Source: Antedon mediterranea (lineage: Eukaryota; Echinodermata; Crinoidea; Comatulida; Antedonidae). Taken from it: a stretch of 64,000 bases of DNA. Both the position numbers and the translations under genes were made by a program. The notes under the pieces are model-generated. The model was not told the DNA's origin and searched no databases. It saw only the letters and a program-made list of their open reading frames with translations. Positions 40,701 to 50,229 of the stretch are shown here, one piece after another. Position 1 is the first letter of the stretch; each line of letters begins with the position of its first letter. The DNA lies in contig NC_092673.1 of NCBI RefSeq assembly GCF_964355755.1, forward strand, positions 10,671,001 through 10,735,000, written 5' to 3'.

Positions 40701-43700
40701 ATCAGCGAGAGAGAGAGATAGATCAGCGAGAGAGATAGATCAGCGAGAGAGATAGATCAGCGAGAGAGACATAGATCAGCGAGATTGAGATAGATAAGCG
40801 AGAGAGAGATAGATCAGCGAGAGAGAGATAGATAGATCAGCGAGAGAGAGATAGATCAGCGAGAGATAGATAGATCAGCGACAGAGAGATAGATCAGCGA
40901 GAGAGAGATAGATCAGCGAGAGAGAGATAAATCAGCGAGAGAGAGATAGATCAGCGAGAGATAGGTAGATCAGCAAGAGAGAGATAGATCAGTGAGAGAG
41001 AGATAGATCAGCGAGAGAGAGATAGATCAGCGAGAGAGAGAGAGAGAGAGAGATAGATCAGCGAGAGAGAGATAGATCAGCGAGAGAGAGAGATAGATCA
41101 GCGATAGAGAGATAGATCAGCGAGAGAGAGAGAGAGATAGATCAGCGATAGAGAGATAGATCAGCGAGAGAGAGAGATAGATCAGCGAGAGAGAGATAGA
41201 TCAGCGAGAGAGAGAGATAGATCAGCGATAGAGAGATAGATCAGCGAGAGATAGATCAGCGAGAGAGATAGATAGATCAGAGAGAGAGAGATAGATCAGC
41301 GAGAGAGATAGATTAGCAAGAGAGATAGATCAGCGAGAGAGAGATAGATCAGCGAGAGAGAGATAGATCAGCGAGAAAGAGATAGATCAGCGAGAGAGAG
41401 ATAGATCAGCGAGAGAGAGATAGATCAGCGAGAGAGAGATAGATCAGCGAGAGAGAGATAGATAGATCAGCGAGAGAGATAGATCAACGAGAGAGAGAGA
41501 TAGATCAGCGAGAGAGAGAGAGATAGATCAGCGATAGAGAGATAGATCAGCGAGAGAGAGAGAGAGATAGATCAGCGAGAGAGAGATAGATCAGCGATAG
41601 AGAGATAGATCAGCGAGAAAGAGAGATAGATAAGCGATAGAGAGATAGATTAGCGAGAGAGAGAGATAGATCAGCGAGAGAGATATAGATCAGCAAGAGA
41701 GAGAGATAGATCAGCGAGAGAGAGATAGATCAGCGAGAGAGATAGATAGATCAGCGAGAGAGATAGATCAGCGAGAGAGATAGATCAGCAAGAGAGATAG
41801 ATCAGCGAGAGAGATAGATCAGCGAGAGATCAGCGAGAGAGAGATAGATCAGCGAGAAAGAGATAGATCAGCGAGAGAGAGATAGATCAGCGAGAGAGAG
41901 ATAGATCAGCGAGAGAGAGATAGATAGATCAGCGAGAGAGAGATAGATAGATCAGCGAGAGAGAGATAGATCAGCGAGAGAGAGAGAGAGAAAGAGATAG
42001 ATCAGCGAGAGAGAGAGATAGATCAGCGAGAGAGAAATAGATCAGCGAGAGAGAGATAGATCAGCGAGAAAGAGATAGATCAGCGAGAGAGAGAGATAGA
42101 TCAGCGAGAGAGATAGATCAGCGAGAGAGAGAGAGAGAGATAGATCAGCGATAGAGAGATAGATCAGCGAGAGAGAGAGATAGATCAGCGATAGAGATAG
42201 ATAGATCAGCGAGAGATAGATAGATCAGCGAGAGAGAGATAGATCAGCGAGAGAGAGATAGATCAGCGACAGAGAGATAGATCAGCGAGAGAGAGATAGA
42301 TAGATCAGCGAGAGAGAGATAGATCAGCGAGAGAGAGATAGATCAGCGAGAGAGAGATAGATAGATCAGCGAGAGATAGATAGATCAGCGAGAGAAAGAT
42401 AGATCAGCGAGAGAGAGAGAGATATAGATAGATCAGCGAGAGAGAGATAGATGATCGAGAGAGAGATAGATCAGCCAGAGAGAGATAGATCAGCGAGAGA
42501 GAGATAGATCAGCGAGAGAGAGATAGATCAGCGAGAGATAAATAGATCAGCGAGAGATAGATAGATAGATCAGCGAGAGAGAGATAGATAGATCAGCGAG
42601 AGAGAGATAGATAGATCAGCGAGAGGGAGATAGATAAATCAGCGAGAGAGAGATAGATAGATCAGCGAGAGAGAGATAGATAGATCAGCGAGAGACAGAT
42701 AGATAGATCAGCGAGAGACAGATAGATAGATCATCGAGAGAAAGAGATAGATAGATCAGCGAGAGAGAGAGAGACAGATAGATCAGCGAGAGAGATAGAT
42801 AAATCAGCGAGGGAGAGATAGATCAGCGAGAGAGAGATAGATCAGTGAGAGAGAGATAGATAAGCAAGAGAGAGATAGATCTGCGAGAGAGAGATAGATA
42901 GATCAGCGAGAGAGAGATAGATGAGAGAGAGATAGATAGATCAGCGAGAGAGAGAGATAAATCAGCCAGAAAGAGAGAGAGATAGATCAGCGAGAGATAG
43001 ATAGATCAGCGAGAGAGACATAGATCAGCGAGAGAGAGATAGATAGATCAGCGAGAGAGAGATAGATCAGCGAGAGATAGATAGATCAGCGAGAGAGAGA
43101 TAGATCAGCGAGAGAGTGATAGATCAGCGAGAGAGAGATAGATCAGCGAGAGAGAGATAGATCAGCGAGAGATATATAGATCAGCGAGAGAGAGATAGAT
43201 CACCGAGAGAGAGGTAGATAGATCAGCGAGAGAGAGATATATCAGCGAGAGATAGATAGATCAGCGAGAGAGAGATAGATAGATCAGCGAGAGAGAGATA
43301 GATAGATCAGCGAGAGACAGATAGATAGATCAGCGAGAGACAGATAGATAGATCAGCGAGAGACAGATAGATAGATCAGAGAGAAACAGATAGATAGATC
43401 AGCGAGAGAGAGAGATAGATCAGCGAGAGAGGGATAGATCAGCGAGAGAGATAGATCAGCGAGATAGAGATAGATCAGCGAGATAGAGATAGATCAGCGA
43501 GAGAGAGATAGATCAGCGAGAGAGAGATAGATCAGCGAGAGAGAGATAGATAGATCAGCGAGAGAAAGATAGATCAGCGAGAGAGAGATAGATCAGCGAG
43601 AGAGAGATAGATCAGCGAGAGAGAGATAGATCAGCGAGAGAGAGGTAGATCAGCGAGAGAGAGATAGATCAGCGAGAGATAGATAGATCAGCGAGAGAGA

Positions 43701-43914
43701 GATAGATCAGCGAGAGAGATAGATCAGCGAGAGAGAGATTGATAGATCAGCGAGAGAAAGATAGATCAGCGAGAGATAGATAGATCAGCGAGAGAGAGAT
43801 AGACCAGCGAGAGAGAGAGATAGATCAGCGAGAGAGAGATAGATCAGCGAGAGAGAGATATATCAGAGAGAGAGAGATAGATCAGCGAGATAGAGATAGA
43901 TCAGCGAGAGAGAG
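31775..43914 (+). repeat. GA-rich satellite array, block B
   Basis: This is the same satellite and the same orientation as block A, resuming directly at the end of the LTR-like insertion. Short monomers with one TAGA dominate here, while the double-TAGA form is more frequent in block A. Local duplications are marked by rare variants. GATAGATTTTTCAGCGAGAG occurs near 32799, 33692 and 35710. The CGAGATTGAGATAGATAAGCG monomer occurs near 34223, 36254 and 40790. A GATAAGCGATAGAGAAATAG string occurs near 38225 and 39043. The array stops abruptly at GAGAGAG|TAAATTTTCG, with no gradual decay. No genes are present. Confidence 0.97.
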
Positions 43915-44985
43915 TAAATTTTCGCCATTTTTCGAAAAAAAATCTTATGGTCCCCAGCAGGAAAATTTTTCGAAAAATGGCGAAATTTTGACCCTTTTAT
44001 TTTTTGACATAACTAGTTACTATGGCTCTATAAGATGATGTTAACACAATATATTTGCATAAATGGCAATATTATATCATAATTATATAATTTTAAAAAT
44101 TGAAAATTTTTGGCCCCTTTTAAAAAAAAATCCTATTGTCCCCCAGAGGAAATTTTCGAAAATTGGCAAAATTTTGACCCTTTTCTTTTTTAACATATCT
44201 AGTTACGATGGCTCTATAAGAAGATAATGCTAACATATTTGCATAAATGCCAAAAAAATAATAGCATAACTATTGAATTTTAAAAAGTGGAAATTTTGGC
44301 CATTTTTCGAAAAATTCCTATGGTCCCCCGCATCGAAATTTTCGATAAATTGTTAAATTTTGATCCTTTTATTTTTTGACATAACTAGTTACGATGGCTC
44401 TATAAGAAGATGATGCTAACACAATATATTTGCATAAATGCCAAAAAAATAATAGCATAATTATTGAATTTTAAAAAGTGGAAATTTTGGCCATTTTTCG
44501 AAAAAATTCCCACAGTCCCCCGCAGGGATATTTTCGCAAAAATGGCCAAATTTCGACCCTTTTATTTTTTGACATAACTAGTTACTATTGCTTTTTAAGA
44601 TAACTAGTTACTATGGCTCTATAAGATGATGTTAGCACAATATATGTGCATAAATAGAAATATTATAGCATAATTTTTGAATGTTAAAAAGTGGAAATTT
44701 TAGTCATTTTTCGAAAAAAATTCCTATGGCTCCCCCGCCCCTAGGGAAATTTTCGCAAAAATGGCCAAATTTTAACCCTTTTATTTTTTTACATAACTAG
44801 TTACTATGGCTCTATAAGATGATGTTAGCACAATATATTTGGAAAAATGGCAATATTATAGCATAATTATTGAATTTTCGAATTTTAAAAAGTGTAAATT
44901 TTCGCAATTTTTCGAAAAAAAATCTTATGGTCCCCCTCGGGAAAATTTTTGAAAAATGGCCAAATTTAGACCCTTTTATTTTAAT
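43915..44985 (+). repeat. AT-rich ~190-bp satellite with an inverted repeat in each unit
   Basis: About five and a half tandem units. Landmarks repeat in order: CTATGGTCCCC (43946, 44132, 44312, 44511, 44725, 44925), a CCCTTTTATTTTTTGACATA block, ACTAGTTACTATGGCTCTATAAGA (44012, 44198, 44383, 44577, 44796), AACACAATATATTTGCATAAATG, and TTTTAAAAAGTGGAAATTTT. Spacing is 180-215 bp, with a 25-bp partial internal duplication near 44577-44604. Each unit carries TTTTTCGAAAAATGGC-type arms around the TCCCC core, so each can fold back. The block joins the GA satellite sharply on the left and the 262-bp array at about 44985. No coding potential is recognised. Confidence 0.85.
43920..43985. repeat. perfect 20-bp inverted repeat (hairpin) in the first 190-bp unit
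   Basis: 43920-43939 and 43966-43985 are exact reverse complements over 20 bp, built around TTTTTCGAAAAATGGCGAAA, with a 26-nt loop containing TCTTATGGTCCCC. Later units keep shorter arms (for example TTGGCCATTTTT against AAAAATGGCCAAA), so the fold is a property of the family rather than chance in one unit. Confidence 0.85.
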
Positions 44986-45283
44986 AGTCTATTTATATGA
45001 AATGAATGATCAATCAATGAAAAATAATGCCATGCAACTTTTTTTCTGATTGAACAAAATGTCCACTTGTTTAGGCCTGACATTTACAACGCTCAAAATA
45101 TCTCACTTTCAAAAACAATATTTATTTTCAAAAAAAAAAAAAATATCCTTACAGGTTCGAACCCACTACTGGGAACACTCAAAACTGAGCATTACCCGTT
45201 ATGCCATAATGTAGTACATGACAGAACAGTTTATAATAGTCTATTTATAAGTGTATTACGTAATTCATCATTACGTCATAAAT
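44986..45283 (-). repeat. one unit of the ~262-bp tRNA-like repeat (left cluster, first copy)
   Basis: It starts with the typical TCTATTTATATGAAATGAATG head and holds CCACTTGTTTAGGCCTGACA, TCTCACTTTCAAAAACAAT, an A-run, and GGTTCGAACCCACTACTGGG near 45153. On the minus strand the last part reads as A box, then B box, then T-run. It ends in TTACGTAATTCATCATTACGTCA, an inverted repeat (TTACGTAA with ATTACGTCA) that is also present at the matching place in the right cluster. The overlapping frames at 45067-45306 and 45251-45457 have no known motifs and are repeat artefacts. Confidence 0.75.
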
Positions 45284-45395
45284 GGCCAGTTAGCTCAGAC
45301 GACTGAGCGTCGTGTTGATGTGGTGGAAACGACCCCAAGGCCGTGGCAGGACCTTAGTGCTGAGGCAGGGAGAGCACATTTTAAATTTTTTTTTT
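45284..45395 (+). mobile_element. internally deleted tRNA-headed SINE copy
   Basis: It begins GGCCAGTTAGCTCAGACGAC like the fuller copy at 58729 and reads to GTGTTGA. It then jumps directly to the TGTGGT.GAAACGACCCC body segment and ends in an A/T-rich tail. The missing part includes the anticodon arm, the B box and about 110 bp of body. GTTGA/TGATG words at both ends of the gap could have mediated the loss. With no B box it is not expected to be transcribed by Pol III. Confidence 0.7.
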
Positions 45396-46550
45396 GGCTT
45401 TCGCTACATGTATTTGATCTCGTAAATTTTATGTTTAGCGTCCTCAATTTAATGTAAAAAGAAATTAATTTATCTTCGTTACGTGTTTAGAAGAGAACGT
45501 ATGTCTCACCGTAGTTTGGTATGCCGTTTGTTATTATGCAAATGAGTTTTTGCAGGTGTAGTGGGAAAGATGGTATTGTTAGTAATTCGCGGTCAACACG
45601 CCACACTGTTGAATTTTGATTTTGTTAATCAATGTTGCTACATTGGTAGCGAAATGTCCGATTCATGCAAGATATTGTATTGTAATATGTTATGAATAAA
45701 CATTTATGGATGGTAGTTGGTGTGTATGGCCGCACCGTCCAAGAATAAACATGTTTTAAACAGATAACTTGTCTCCGATGATTTTTGTATGGGGTTAATG
45801 GAGAGTGAAATAGATCAAATATAGAAAATTTGCAAAGATACCGATATCCAGACTGATTTCGAAACTTAGACTAATTCCGCCGCCGGGTTAGGCCTTAGGC
45901 ATATACGAAGTCGAGTTTTTAAAGTAGAAAACTCTACCTAAACTTTTGAATTCGCATCTGGATAGTTGAATTTTTAACAAATATCATAAATATCATAGGT
46001 GATTATGTATGGTAATAAGTATAAGTATAAGTGCAATTCTGGGCTCTATTTTCATTCTTAGCTCTGCCCCAAACATGGTGGGCTAGTAGGCCTACTGGAG
46101 ACCTAATATTTAATTTCATATTTCAATGAATAGGTGCAATTTTCGGGACAAGCTCTATTGTCCTTGTTAGTTTTATATATTTTGTTTCATATAATTTCAA
46201 ATCATGTAAAGTACCATTTTCAGGCGGGAGTCTGTGCAACTCTATTTTTTTATTTTATAAAGTTTGGTATGCCGTCGTGGTTGTTATGCAAATGAGCTTG
46301 TGCACGTGTATTATGGAGAAGATAATATGTTAATCATTCGCGGTCAACGCGCCACACTGTTAAATTTTGATGCTGTTAATATTTACATTAGAATATTGTT
46401 CAAATCATGTAAATAAAACATTTTCCGGGCGGGAACCCAGCAGCTCTCGAAAAGAACTCCAGGTGGAAAAGAAGCTCACCCATGAGTACTGAATATGAAG
46501 GAGCACATTGGCTTCTTTTGGAGGCTTTATGGCAGTCTTTTTACATGTAT
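45396..46550 (+). repeat. non-coding block with two related octamer-containing modules (left copy)
   Basis: The same block recurs at 58989-59955. It holds two diverged copies of one module, near 45513-45630 and 46262-46382. Each runs TTTGGTATGCCGT, then TTATGCAAATGAG (octamer ATGCAAAT at 45536-45543 and 46286-46293), then TTCGCGGTCAACRCGCCACACTGTT and AATTTTGAT. Between them is unique AT-rich DNA including GGCCTAGGCC-like words. The ends carry GGCGGGAACCCAGCAGCTCTC and a CATGAGTACTGAATATGAAGG segment. No credible reading frame is present. The left copy has about 200 bp (45555-45755) that the right copy lacks. Confidence 0.65.
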
Positions 46551-47550
46551 TTGATTTCAAAAACAATATTTATTTTCAATTTAAAAAAAAAAGAAAAAAA
46601 TATTCCTAGAGGTTCGAACCCATTACTGAGAGAACTCAAACCTGAGCATTACCGGTTACGCCACAAACCAGTAGATGAGTGAAGAGCTGATAATAGTCTA
46701 TTTATATGAAATGAATGATCCATCAATGTAAAATGATGTTATGCAACTTTGTTTCTGATTTAAAAAAAAGGTCCACTTGGTTAGGCTTGACATTTAAAAC
46801 CATAAAAATATCTCACTTTCAAAAACAATATTTATTTTCAAATAAAAAAAAAAGACAAAAAATATCCCTAGAAGTTCGAACCCACTATTGAAATCACTCA
46901 AACCTGAGCATTACCCGTTACGCCGCAAACCAGTATACGACTGAAGAGCTGATAATAATCTATTTATATGAAATAGATGATCAATCAATGAAAAATAATG
47001 CCATGCAACTTTGTTTCTGATTTTAAAAAAGGTTCACTTGTTTAGGCCTGACAGTTGCAACCCTCAAAATATCTCACTTTCTAAAACAATATTTATTTTC
47101 AATTAAAAAAAAAAGAAAAAAATACCCGTATAGGTTCGAACCCACTACTGAGAGCACTCAAACCTGAGCATTATCCGTTACACCACAAGCCAGTAGATGA
47201 CTGAGGAGCTGATAATAGTCTATTTATATGAAATGAATGATCAATCAATGAAAAATAATGCCATGCAACTTTGTTTCTGATTTTAAAAAAGGTCCACTTG
47301 TTTAGGCCTGACATTTACAACCCTCAAAATATCTCACTTTCAAAAACAATATTTATTTTCAATTTAAAAAAAAAAAGAAAAAAATTATTCGTAGAGGTTC
47401 GAACCCACTACTGCGAGAACTCAAACCTGAGCACTACCGGTTACGCCACAAACCAGTAGATGACTGAAGAGCTGATAACAGTCTATTTATATGAAATGAA
47501 TGATCAATCAATGAAAAATAATGCCATGCAAATTTGTTTCTGATTGAAAA
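46551..47550 (-). repeat. tandem array of ~262-bp tRNA-like repeat (left cluster)
   Basis: Four consecutive units have GGTTCGAACCC at about 46611, 46873, 47133 and 47397 (spacing 260-264 bp). Reading the minus strand, each has TGGCGTAACGG (A-box-like), about 43 bp further on GGTTCGAACC (B-box-like), and then a T-run. The remainder is a shared AT-rich spacer containing AAAATAATGCCATGCAACTT and TTTAGGCCTGACATTTACAA. Small frames at 46482-46682 and 47271-47459 repeat the same nonsense peptide from unit to unit and are not genes. Confidence 0.85.
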
Positions 47551-47890
47551 CAAGCACGAATGTGCAATACTCGGGGTACAGCGAAAGAAGCTGTAATGAC
47601 GTCATGAGACCGGATGTAACGTCACATACACATCAATAACCGCGCTACCAAATACGGCTATACGGTACCATCTTCGAGACGTGATATGGCTGCATCCGGT
47701 TTGAAATTAAAAAATCCGGCTCTATAGCTTTGAGGACATGTCCCTGTAGTATATTCATGCTAAATCCGAGCTCAATAAAGGGTGGAGTAGTACTTTATAA
47801 ATCGCACTTTTTGCTCAATAGTGTACGTCCGGATGGAAGAAGAAGAGGAAAATGTGAGAGAGTCCTAGACTCAGGTACCCCGAGTAATAA
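47551..47890 (+). repeat. dispersed segment X, left copy, with TGACGTCA palindrome
   Basis: This is closely similar to 58172-58509. Shared landmarks are AAGCTGTAATGACGTCAT, CAAATACGGCTATA.GGTACCA, AAAATCCGGCTCTATAGCTT, GAGGACATGTCCCTGTAGTA, AAATCGCACTTTTT.CTCAATAGTGT and AGTCCTAGACTC.GGTAC. TGACGTCA (47597-47604) is a perfect CRE-type palindrome kept in both copies. The small + frame at 47730-47948 is not conserved between the copies, which differ by indels, so it is not called a gene. Confidence 0.7.
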
Positions 47891-47904
47891 AACGAGATAT
47901 ACTC

Positions 47905-48229
47905 TTTATCATATTACGTATACAGTATATTTCACCATAAAGTGTTAAAGAAAAAAAGGTTTCGTCAGGGCTTGAACCGGGACCTTCTGCGTGTTACAAA
48001 ACCTCTTACTCTAGAAATGTGGGTTACACAAAGTTTTTTAATCCATTTAAATTGCAAATAAATATGGTAATAAGCACAAAGCAAAATAAACATGTGTAAA
48101 AGTGATAATTACCGATTACACAAAATAAGTATTAAAAAAAATAATAAAAATAAGATATACTGTGTATAATTATCATATTATCGTATACAGTACTTTTCAC
48201 CATAAAGTTAAAAAAAAAAGTTACGTCAC
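47905..48229 (+). repeat. dispersed segment V, left copy, with the 3' half of a tRNA-Val-like sequence
   Basis: It matches 57769-58030 over CATATTACGTATACAGTATATTTCACCATAAAG, TGTGGGT.ACACA.AGTTTTT, AATAAGCACAAAGCAAAATAAAC and TGATAATTACCGATTACACA. At 47958-47997, on the minus strand, is the T-arm, variable loop and part of the anticodon arm of the tRNA-Val-like sequence, followed by a T-run. The 5' half of the tRNA is absent. Two TCGTATACAGTA hexamer-type words bracket the segment. Confidence 0.65.
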
Positions 48230-48809
48230 ATAATCGGAAATGGCATAATTACAGTAAATTATGTAATCTCAAAGTGATTTTCTTTTCAAAGATACTAAAC
48301 ACGTCTATAATCCGAAGATTTTCGTAAACTGGAAGTGACGTCACATAACCGGAAATGACATTATTGTAAAAATTATGAATCTTCCTTGAAAAAAAAAAGA
48401 AAAGAAGAAATATCCTTTTTAAGTGATACGAAACACGGCTTATTTTCCAGGGTTGAGTTCATTGCATGCTACGGATTTTTAGGGTAGATTTAGACGATAA
48501 GGATTTTGTCAGGGTGGGTTCATGATACGTTTTGCCAGGTTGAGTTCATTCCATAAATTGGATTTCATCAGGATGGGTTAATAGACGATACGGATTTGAT
48601 GAGGATTTTGTAGGGTGGGTTCATTATTTTCATTTTGTAAACCTAGTCATATATCTGGGGTTACCCTACACTTGTTTTCATTGATTTAGATAAATTATGA
48701 CATAGATAGGTAATAAATTATATTCAGGAAAGCAATGCAGAAATAAACTATAATATAAGATTTCATAAAAACATCATTTAATCAATTCATAAACATAAAT
48801 CAATAATAT
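48230..48809. other. non-coding 3' flank of the Helentron endonuclease
   Basis: No gene is seen. A ~40-bp motif, ACGTCACATAA.CGGAAATG.CAT, occurs at 48222-48262 and again at 48339-48378 (117-bp offset). The second copy has a full TGACGTCA palindrome (48336-48343). Then comes a minisatellite (separate entry), and then about 170 bp of AT-rich DNA up to the endonuclease stop. This should contain the element's 3' end, but no hairpin followed by a recognisable terminus could be assigned. Confidence 0.5.
48448..48632 (+). repeat. degenerate ~30-bp minisatellite
   Basis: About six imperfect units are built from CAGGGTGGGTTCATT, AGACGATACGGATTTT and GTCAGGGT. Examples start near 48452, 48481, 48509, 48535 and 48571. 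Unit length varies from 26 to 43 bp. Subterminal minisatellites are often reported in Helentrons and their non-autonomous derivatives. Here it lies just past the endonuclease reading frame, fitting the 3' side of the element. Confidence 0.6.
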
Positions 48810-49532
48810 TCATTCAAGGAAGCTAAAACAAGTTGCATCATGATCAGAATAGTATACTGGATGGAGGAAATGATCAACGTTATTTTCCATGTTGTGGTAC
48901 ACGTGATCCAGTATTCTACCTTCTATGTGCGTTGATTCGTTGATTATTTGCGTGAAGCCAAGATTTGTCAAACTTTCAAATAATTTGTTTCCTGTAGGAT
49001 CGGTGTTTATATCGCCGCAGATCACGGTTTTCTTGTTGTTTGATATACAACGTAAAAGTGCCTCTGTAAATTCTGTGATCGGACTATTTGGAGACCTATA
49101 AACACAGATGAGTTCAAAATTTGACAAGCCGATTTTTAGTATTTGATAGTTCTTCTTAGCCTCTGAATGAAGAGGTGATACAGTGTACTTTGACTTCACG
49201 TATATTGCTACTCCTTTACCACGACCTTCACTACATGTGAACAGTTTGTATCTTGGTAGCGGTATAATGTCAATTTGGACATTCTTCAATAACCATGTTT
49301 CTGTAAGGCAGATGCAGTCTGCATTCATAAGTTCGAAATCAGAACTAATATCAACTAGATGTTTACGCAATGATCGAATATTCAGCTGCACTAGTTTAGT
49401 TTTGGTTGATTTGACGTCAGTCCATTCTCGGTATCGAGTGTTGATAGCTGAATTTTTTATCAACTGGGCTGTTAGCAGTGCGCCTGGATTCACGTTTATC
49501 ATTTTCTCCGCATCAAAACATGTTAGGAACAA
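48810..49532 (-). CDS. AP-type endonuclease domain of the Helentron (intact 240-aa frame)
   Basis: This is an endonuclease/exonuclease/phosphatase-fold domain like that of non-LTR retrotransposons, found at the C-terminus of Helentron proteins and expected to nick DNA. Catalytic positions visible in the 240-aa frame are N51 (QLNIRSL), E78 (CLTETWL), Y145 (CVYRSPN), D174 and N176 (CGDINTD), and S229-D230-H231 (YYSDHDA). All are retained. Residues 1-20 (FLTCFDAEKMINVNPGAL) are not endonuclease but the end of the helicase, joined in the ancestor. One frameshift near 49545 separates them from HPSQAYV...GRIRN just upstream. So the Met used here is a product of decay rather than a real start. Without a promoter of its own, expression is doubtful. 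Confidence 0.85.
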   Translation of the reverse strand: MFLTCFDAEKMINVNPGALLTAQLIKNSAINTRYREWTDVKSTKTKLVQLNIRSLRKHLVDISSDFELMNADCICLTETWLLKNVQIDIIPLPRYKLFTCSEGRGKGVAIYVKSKYTVSPLHSEAKKNYQILKIGLSNFELICVYRSPNSPITEFTEALLRCISNNKKTVICGDINTDPTGNKLFESLTNLGFTQIINESTHIEGRILDHVYHNMENNVDHFLHPVYYSDHDATCFSFLE

Positions 49533-49605
49533 CTGATCTTGTTTCTGATACGACCGAAGAGCACATAAGCTTGTGATGGGTGAAAAATCTTATCCATGTG
49601 ACCGA

Positions 49606-49959
49606 CTAATTTAGTTGGCGTGCGCCTTCCTTCAGTTTGAGTGTACTTTGAAATGGTGTATTATTCAGGCAACCATCTCTACCGATCTTAGGATTGTAGG
49701 TTTTCTGTGTAGGGTGTATATTTACCGCATGTATCGTATATTCAGTACCTTCTAGATCACTCAGTCTCTCATCATTGAAATGGTTCACTTCTGCGTTAGT
49801 TCCAAACAAATGTATCCCATCTATGGGGATATCTTTAGTAACTCTCTTTTTCAGGAGATCGATATCAGGCTGTTCTTTCAGGCCATATCGGATACGTCCT
49901 AGAACTTCTGCGTATTCACGATGATCGCCTTGACGATGGTTATAACGTAACTCTATCAT
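49606..49959 (-). pseudogene. PIF1-type helicase fragment, truncated before the last motifs
   Basis: The 117-aa frame continues the helicase. MIELRYNHRQGDHREYAEVLGRIRYG corresponds to the RQ-containing motif IV region, GIHLFGTNAEVNHFN follows, and TLKLKEGAR is the start of motif V (family form: GARVMLxxNxDxxDGLxNG). At about 49616 the match stops in mid-motif. The next recognisable residues, in another frame, are LVGHMDKIFHPSQAYV, from the far side of motif VI. The stretch between, with the rest of motif V and the HKxQG motif, is missing, so a deletion junction lies here. An in-frame TAG (49972-49974) separates this from the preceding fragment. No helicase activity is expected. Confidence 0.85.
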
Positions 49960-49971
49960 AGTAAAGAGATC

Positions 49972-50217
49972 CTATAAGGAACGGAGTGTGAAAGAAAGAG
50001 CGAAATTCTCGTTTGATGGCTCATCGAAAATATATCTTGCTGATACGGGTCGGAGCTGAAGTAGATCACCGAACAGGACAATAAAAATTCCAGCAAAGTC
50101 TCGCTGATTTCCCAATATCTCTTGAAGTCGTAGATTCAACTGATACAACTGGTCTGCTTTTACCATTGACATTTCATCTATCACGACTAACTTCAATCCT
50201 TGTAACAACGATCTCAT
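49972..50217 (-). pseudogene. PIF1-type helicase fragment with Walker B and motif III
   Basis: The 81-aa open stretch is in the same frame as its neighbours on both sides, separated from them only by single stop codons. Residues 11-18 (VVIDEMSM) are the Walker B box with the DE pair. Residues 50-58 (GDLLQLRPV) are motif III, which senses nucleotide state in SF1 helicases. The upstream stop is TAA at 50230-50232, after FISLSD, where relatives usually have a Lys-rich segment. The downstream stop is TAG at 49972-49974 after TLRSL, at a position where relatives typically have Trp, consistent with TGG to TAG. It is part of one ancestral protein, not a separate gene. Confidence 0.88.
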
Positions 50218-50229
50218 TGCATCTCGCTT

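Noticed and set aside
1-43914. Telomeric or rDNA repeats
   Set aside because: No TTAGGG-type units and no rRNA-like sequence were seen.
45067-45457. Overlapping small + frames near the left cluster
   Set aside because: They read through tRNA-like repeat and SINE sequence; the peptide KTIFIFNLKKK recurs in every unit from the same non-coding DNA.
47730-47948. 72-codon + frame in segment X
   Set aside because: The paralogous copy at 58.3-58.5 kb has frame-breaking indels and no known domain is present.
49183-49536. + frames antisense to the Helentron (also 51115-51555, 52541-52741, 55229-55646, 56134-56535)
   Set aside because: They lie opposite fragments with clear domain motifs and have none themselves; shadows.
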